This document shows positions 60,164 to 64,000 of a stretch of DNA of 64,000 nucleotides, in pieces. A program made the position numbers and the translations under genes. The notes under the pieces are model-generated. The model was not told where the DNA came from. It saw only the letters and a list, made by a program, of their open reading frames with translations, and did no database searches. Each line of letters starts with the position of its first letter. Position 1 is the first letter of the stretch. This stretch comes from NCEH01 sp043195135 (GTDB taxonomy: Bacteria > Pseudomonadota > Alphaproteobacteria > Rhizobiales > Xanthobacteraceae), in assembly GCF_043195135.1 (NCBI RefSeq), contig NZ_JBAFWP010000001.1; one strand, given 5' to 3'.

Positions 60164-62437
60164 ATGGCGGGACGGGGCGCGAAGGGATACCTCGCGACGA
60201 AGGGCCGGAGGCTCGCCCTCACCTTGGCCGTGACCTTGTGCGGTATCGCCGCCGCCGGCCTTCCGGCCCGGGCACAGGACAGCGCCCCGGCGGTGCTGGC
60301 GCCGGCCCCGTCCGACCCCGTCGCCTATGCCATGCAGCGGATCGCCGGTGACGGCTCCGTCACCGTTTCGCTCAGCCTCGCCGATCTCGGCATCCTCCAG
60401 CCCATCGGCCTGTCGGGGCTCGACGCGCGGCGGTCCGTGTTCTTCCCGGTTCCCGCCAACCTGCCGCTGAACAGCGCCCGGCTGAATTTTCAGGGCCGCT
60501 ATCTGCGCGGCGATGGCGGGCGCACGACCTATCTCGTCTCCATCGACGGCACCCCCCAGGTGGCCCAGCAGGTGAAGGGCGAGAAAAGCGCGGTTCTGTT
60601 CGAAATTCCGGTGGCCACCAATGCCCGGCGCACCGGCTTTCTCGATCTCAACGTCGCCTGGGCCTCGGTGGTCGCCGAGCAATTGTGCGCGGACGAGCGG
60701 GCCATCGGCAATATCTTCGAGATCGGCCCCGACACCCGCCTGACCTATACCTACGACCGCAATGCGGTGAGCGACATCACCACCGCCTGGAGCGCCCTGC
60801 CGCCCCATCCGATCCTGCTGATGCCGCCGGCCCCGCTCTCGCGCAATGCGTTCGATGCCGCCTGGCGCATCGCCGCCGTGCTGGAGCGGGCGGGCCGGCG
60901 CGCGCGCATCGTCTCTTTGCCCCAGGTGGGCGACGAGGTGGACCTGACCGCCCTCGACGTGCCGCCGGGCTTTGCCGGCGTGCCGGCCTTCGCCGCCATC
61001 TCCGGCAAGGACAAGCATCGCATCGCCAATGAAGCGGAGGTCGGCGCGCTGCTGGTGGTGAGCGGACCCGGCGCCATCGCCGCCGACATCGCGATCGTGG
61101 ACGAGAACCTCTCGGGCGCCGTCTCCAACGCCCTCGCCGCCTTGCGCGACCAGATCCGCACCGCCAGCCCGAGCGCTGGCGAAGCCTATGACAAATGGAC
61201 CAATTCCGGCAGCGCCGTCTCCGAGCCGGGGGCGGACCAGAACGTGAGCCTCGCCCGGCTCGCCGGGCGCCCGGTGATCACCGTGGCGGCCAGCGCCGGC
61301 GCGCCGGCGGCGGGCATCCTCGCCGATCTGTGGCGGCGCATGCTGGTGGTGCCGCGCGTGCGGGCCATCACGGCGGCGAGCCCGGACCTCGTCAATGCCG
61401 CCGAAGTGCCCCTGTCGCGCCTCGGCGGAACCCCCGGATCGTTCGACGTGTTGGCGCGCGGCGACTGGAGCGCGGGCTTCGACCTTGCCACCGTCGTCAC
61501 CGGCGGGCGCGTGCCGGCGGCGTTCGCGGTGGATGTCTCGGCCGCTCCCGGCGCCGGGGATACCGCCCCCATCGCCTCGGTCTTCCTCAATGATTACCTG
61601 CTCGGGGCGCGCAATCTGACCGCCAACGGACAGCCGGAAACCATCAAGGTGGCGGTGCCGGACTATGCGCTGACCGCCCGCAACGTGCTGCGCGTCTCGT
61701 TCCAGCGCCAGCCCATGAGCGACCGGTGCCGCGAGACGCCCCAGCCGTTCCCGGTCGCCGTGCTGCCCTCCAGCCGGGTCATGCTGGAGCCGGCGCCGAA
61801 GACCGAGGATTTCGTCGGCATCGTTCCCTATCTGGCGGAAAAGGCTGAGATCTTCGTGCCCCAGGCCTATTTGCAGGCGGGCGCGGCGCGGCTGCCGCAG
61901 ATGGTCGCCATCGCCGCCGCCGCCGGCATTTCGCCGGAGCGCGCCAAGCTCACCGTGGTCGCCAACGACACCGAGGCGCGGCCGGAAGGCACGTTCCTCG
62001 CGCTCGACACCAATGTGGCCGGCGCCTCCAGCAAGGTGACCATCGCCGAGGATCGCCTGATCCTGCGCGAACGGCCGAGCGAGGTTCTGCTCAATGTCTC
62101 CGGCGTCACCGGCGCGGGCGTGGCCCAGGCGGTGGCGGCCAACGGCCAGCGCGGCATCATGTATCGCACCCTGGGCACCGACGCGCCGGATCTCGACCGG
62201 CCGTTCCAGTTCGGCCGCGGCGACCTGACGGTGCTGACCTCCGACGGCCCGATCGTCCAGCTGGATACCCGCGCGCCGATCACCCAGGAAGTCAGCGAGC
62301 GCACGGATACGCTCGGCCGCCTCCTGCGGATCGCCAGCAATTGGGGCACGGTGCTGGCGGTGGTATCGATCCTGATGTTCGTCTTCCTGATCATACGGGC
62401 GCGCTGGGTGCGCGCGCATCGCCCGCCGCGCCAATAG
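60164..62437 (+). CDS. BcsB-like periplasmic polysaccharide synthase subunit
   Basis: A 757-residue protein with an N-terminal signal peptide ending near ARAQD, a long periplasmic part with the repeated carbohydrate-binding/jelly-roll and flavodoxin-like modules of BcsB (PF03170 type), and one C-terminal membrane helix (WGTVLAVVSILMFVFLIIRARW). In cellulose synthesis BcsB guides the chain through the periplasm and activates BcsA. No bcsA, bcsZ or bcsC lies in the window, so it may serve another synthase. Start behind GGAAAGGA. A terminator follows the gene. Confidence 0.85.
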   Translation: MAGRGAKGYLATKGRRLALTLAVTLCGIAAAGLPARAQDSAPAVLAPAPSDPVAYAMQRIAGDGSVTVSLSLADLGILQPIGLSGLDARRSVFFPVPANLPLNSARLNFQGRYLRGDGGRTTYLVSIDGTPQVAQQVKGEKSAVLFEIPVATNARRTGFLDLNVAWASVVAEQLCADERAIGNIFEIGPDTRLTYTYDRNAVSDITTAWSALPPHPILLMPPAPLSRNAFDAAWRIAAVLERAGRRARIVSLPQVGDEVDLTALDVPPGFAGVPAFAAISGKDKHRIANEAEVGALLVVSGPGAIAADIAIVDENLSGAVSNALAALRDQIRTASPSAGEAYDKWTNSGSAVSEPGADQNVSLARLAGRPVITVAASAGAPAAGILADLWRRMLVVPRVRAITAASPDLVNAAEVPLSRLGGTPGSFDVLARGDWSAGFDLATVVTGGRVPAAFAVDVSAAPGAGDTAPIASVFLNDYLLGARNLTANGQPETIKVAVPDYALTARNVLRVSFQRQPMSDRCRETPQPFPVAVLPSSRVMLEPAPKTEDFVGIVPYLAEKAEIFVPQAYLQAGAARLPQMVAIAAAAGISPERAKLTVVANDTEARPEGTFLALDTNVAGASSKVTIAEDRLILRERPSEVLLNVSGVTGAGVAQAVAANGQRGIMYRTLGTDAPDLDRPFQFGRGDLTVLTSDGPIVQLDTRAPITQEVSERTDTLGRLLRIASNWGTVLAVVSILMFVFLIIRARWVRAHRPPRQ

Positions 62438-62462
62438 GCGGGCGACAGCCGAGGAGCCACGA

Positions 62463-62494
62463 GGGCGCGGCCAGCCAGGGTCCGCGCCCTTTTT
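62463..62494 (+). terminator. Rho-independent terminator after the BcsB-like gene
   Basis: GGGCGCGG pairs with CCGCGCCC around an 11-base loop and is followed by five T. It lies 26 bases past the stop codon. Confidence 0.88.
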
Positions 62495-62548
62495 CGTGAC
62501 CCGAAATCCTTGCCCCGCGCCGGCCCCGCAGGCGCAAAAGCCGCAAAA

Positions 62549-62564
62549 TGTTTCACGTGAAACA
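62549..62564. promoter_or_regulatory. parS centromere site for ParB
   Basis: TGTTTCACGTGAAACA is a perfect 16-bp palindrome identical to the conserved parS sequence bound by chromosomal ParB. In Alphaproteobacteria parS sites cluster near the replication origin, so this window may lie in the origin-proximal part of the chromosome. No parA or parB gene is present here. Confidence 0.92.
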
Positions 62565-62855
62565 GGGGCTTAGCGCAGACGAACAGGGGTTTCGTGACGC
62601 CTCTCCGTGCCTTTTCGGCACATGACACCGGCGTTTCGGGCGATTATTCGCCCATGACTCCGGCGCTGTTCGCGGCCGATCGCGAAAGCCCCGCCCGCCA
62701 GCCTCCCCCACTTCACCCGCCCCCCGTTCTGCCCCCAGATCCGCCCTGCCCGCTTCGCAAGCCGCCCTTGCTCTGCGACCATAGGCCGGCCCGATTTGGC
62801 GTGCAGTTCAGAATCAGCCCACAAGGGCGCCCCGAAAAACGCCGCAGGAGACCCC

Positions 62856-64000
62856 ATGGCCGCCACCTCCGACCAGATCGCCCAGATCATCGCCCGCGAG
62901 ATCGCGGCGCGGCCCGCGCAGGTGAATGCGGCGGTGGGGCTGCTGGACGAGGGCGCGACGGTTCCCTTCATCGCCCGCTACCGCAAGGAAGCCACCGGCG
63001 GCCTCGACGATACCCAATTGCGCACGCTGGAAGAGCGCCTCTCCTATCTGCGCGAGCTGGAGCAGCGGCGCGAGAGCGTGCTGAAATCCATCTCCGCCCA
63101 GGGCAAGCTCACCGATGAGCTGTCGGCGAAGATCGCCGCCGCCGCCACCAAGGCGGAGCTGGAGGACCTCTACCTCCCCTACAAGACCAAGCGCCGCACC
63201 AAGGCGGAAATCGCCCGCGAGCGCGGCCTCGGCCCGCTCGCCGAAGCGATCCTCGCCGACCGCGCCAGCGTTCCCGCCGAGCTTGCGGCGCGCTTCCTGA
63301 GCGCCGACGTGCCCGACACCAAGGCGGCGCTGGACGGCGCGCGCGACATATTGGTGGAAACCTTCGCCGAGAATGCCGATCTCATTGGCCGCCTGCGCGC
63401 CCACATGCAGGCCCATGCGGTGCTGCGCGCCAAGGTGATCGACGGCAAGGAAGAAGAGGGCGCCAAGTTCCGCGATTATTTCGACCATTCCGAGCGCTGG
63501 GCCAATGTGCCGAGCCACCGGGCGCTCGCCATGCTGCGCGGGCGCAACGAAGAGGTGCTCTCGCTCGATCTCGACGTGGATGCGGACGATCCCGCCCCCA
63601 TCAAGCCGGTGGAGCGCATGATCGCGCAAGCTTACGGCATTTCCGCCGCCGGCGGGCCGGGCGATGCCTTCCTGCGCGATGTGGCCCGCTGGGCCTGGCG
63701 GGTGAAGCTTTCGCTGCACCTCTCCATCGACCTCATGACCGCCATGACCGAGCGGGCGGAGGAAGAGGCCATCCGCGTGTTTGCCCGCAATCTGAAGGAT
63801 TTGCTGCTCGCCGCCCCGGCCGGCGCGCGCGCCACCATGGGGCTCGATCCCGGCATCCGCACCGGCGTGAAGGTGGCGGTGGTGGACCAGACCGGAAAGC
63901 TGATCGCCACCTCCACCGTCTATCCGTTCCAGCCGCGCAACGACATTACTGGCGCCAGCGCGGAGCTGGCCCACCTCATCCGCAAGCACAATGTGGAGCT
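62856..64000 (+). CDS. tex: Tex-type RNA-binding transcription accessory protein (partial)
   Basis: The first 381 residues of a Tex protein, which acts on RNA and transcription and has an S1 domain at its C-terminus (beyond the window). Seen are the N-terminal helical domain (VGLLDEGATVPFIARYRKEATGGLDDTQLR, LEDLYLPYKTKRRTKAEIARERGLGPLA) and the start of the YqgF/RNase H-like domain (TMGLDPGIRTGVKVAVVDQTGKLIAT). Start behind CAGGAG. The frame is open to the last base and truncated only by the window edge. Confidence 0.94.
   Translation, partial: MAATSDQIAQIIAREIAARPAQVNAAVGLLDEGATVPFIARYRKEATGGLDDTQLRTLEERLSYLRELEQRRESVLKSISAQGKLTDELSAKIAAAATKAELEDLYLPYKTKRRTKAEIARERGLGPLAEAILADRASVPAELAARFLSADVPDTKAALDGARDILVETFAENADLIGRLRAHMQAHAVLRAKVIDGKEEEGAKFRDYFDHSERWANVPSHRALAMLRGRNEEVLSLDLDVDADDPAPIKPVERMIAQAYGISAAGGPGDAFLRDVARWAWRVKLSLHLSIDLMTAMTERAEEEAIRVFARNLKDLLLAAPAGARATMGLDPGIRTGVKVAVVDQTGKLIATSTVYPFQPRNDITGASAELAHLIRKHNVE

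Larger units (their letters stand above)
62438..62855. other. Intergenic region with terminator and parS
   Basis: Contains the terminator at 62463-62494 and the ParB site at 62549-62564. No gene seen on either strand. The remaining sequence up to tex is C-rich on the plus strand. Confidence 0.7.

Noticed and set aside
60164..62437. Reading the BcsB-like gene as part of a cellulose operon
   Set aside because: No BcsA, BcsZ or BcsC is encoded nearby; the neighbours are wecB and tex, so only the BcsB-like identity is supported.

Overview
The window reads as chromosomal DNA of a GC-rich alphaproteobacterium of the Hyphomicrobiales (Rhizobiales), most plausibly a diazotrophic member of Xanthobacteraceae (Xanthobacter, Azorhizobium or Ancylobacter-like). 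This is inferred from nifQ/nifW/fixABCX next to an Irr-type Fur regulator, fdsGBACD NAD-dependent formate dehydrogenase, a GlgE/TreS-kinase cluster of rhizobial architecture, EcfG-type stress promoters and a ParB/parS site. Nothing in the window fixes the species.

Layout. 1-6,000: edge of a nitrogen-fixation cluster: nifQ and an Irr-like regulator in tandem, then nifW behind a NifA site, an Irr-box-like palindrome and a -24/-12 promoter, then fixABCX behind its own -24/-12 promoter. 6,660-12,870: fdsG-fdsB-fdsA-fdhD(fdsC)-fdsD, a molybdenum formate dehydrogenase that supplies NADH. 12,870-27,000: housekeeping and accessory genes: a GlcD-like flavoprotein, a histidine-rich CDF metal exporter, two alpha/beta hydrolases, a DUF3126 protein, cysE, an unknown membrane protein, a DUF2239 protein, a TerC-family protein, a Tim44-like protein, an ABC exporter, a CHCC zinc-finger protein and a flavin monooxygenase.

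27,200-49,450: a trehalose/alpha-glucan island. treZ and a GH13 glucosidase lie on the minus strand with an ABC-F ATPase gene between them. A tight plus-strand operon follows: glgE (with an extra N-terminal pseudo-amylase domain), treS-maltokinase fusion, glgB, glgX, malQ, treY. Together these can run trehalose to maltose-1-phosphate to branched glucan and back to trehalose. Promoter-like GGAAC-N16/17-(C/G)GTT sequences precede treZ, the glucosidase, glgE and a small repeat protein gene downstream, so the island is probably part of the general stress response.

50,200-56,300: a signalling operon of four overlapping genes: hybrid histidine kinase with three receiver domains, CheR, a CheB catalytic domain without receiver, and a receiver-GGDEF protein. 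56,300-57,400: cbiZ with two small neighbours. 57,700-62,440: a possible exopolysaccharide locus (DUF4434 protein, wecB, a BcsB-like protein) without its synthase. A perfect 16-bp parS site lies at 62,549 just before tex, which runs off the right end. No tRNA, rRNA, insertion sequence or CRISPR array was seen.
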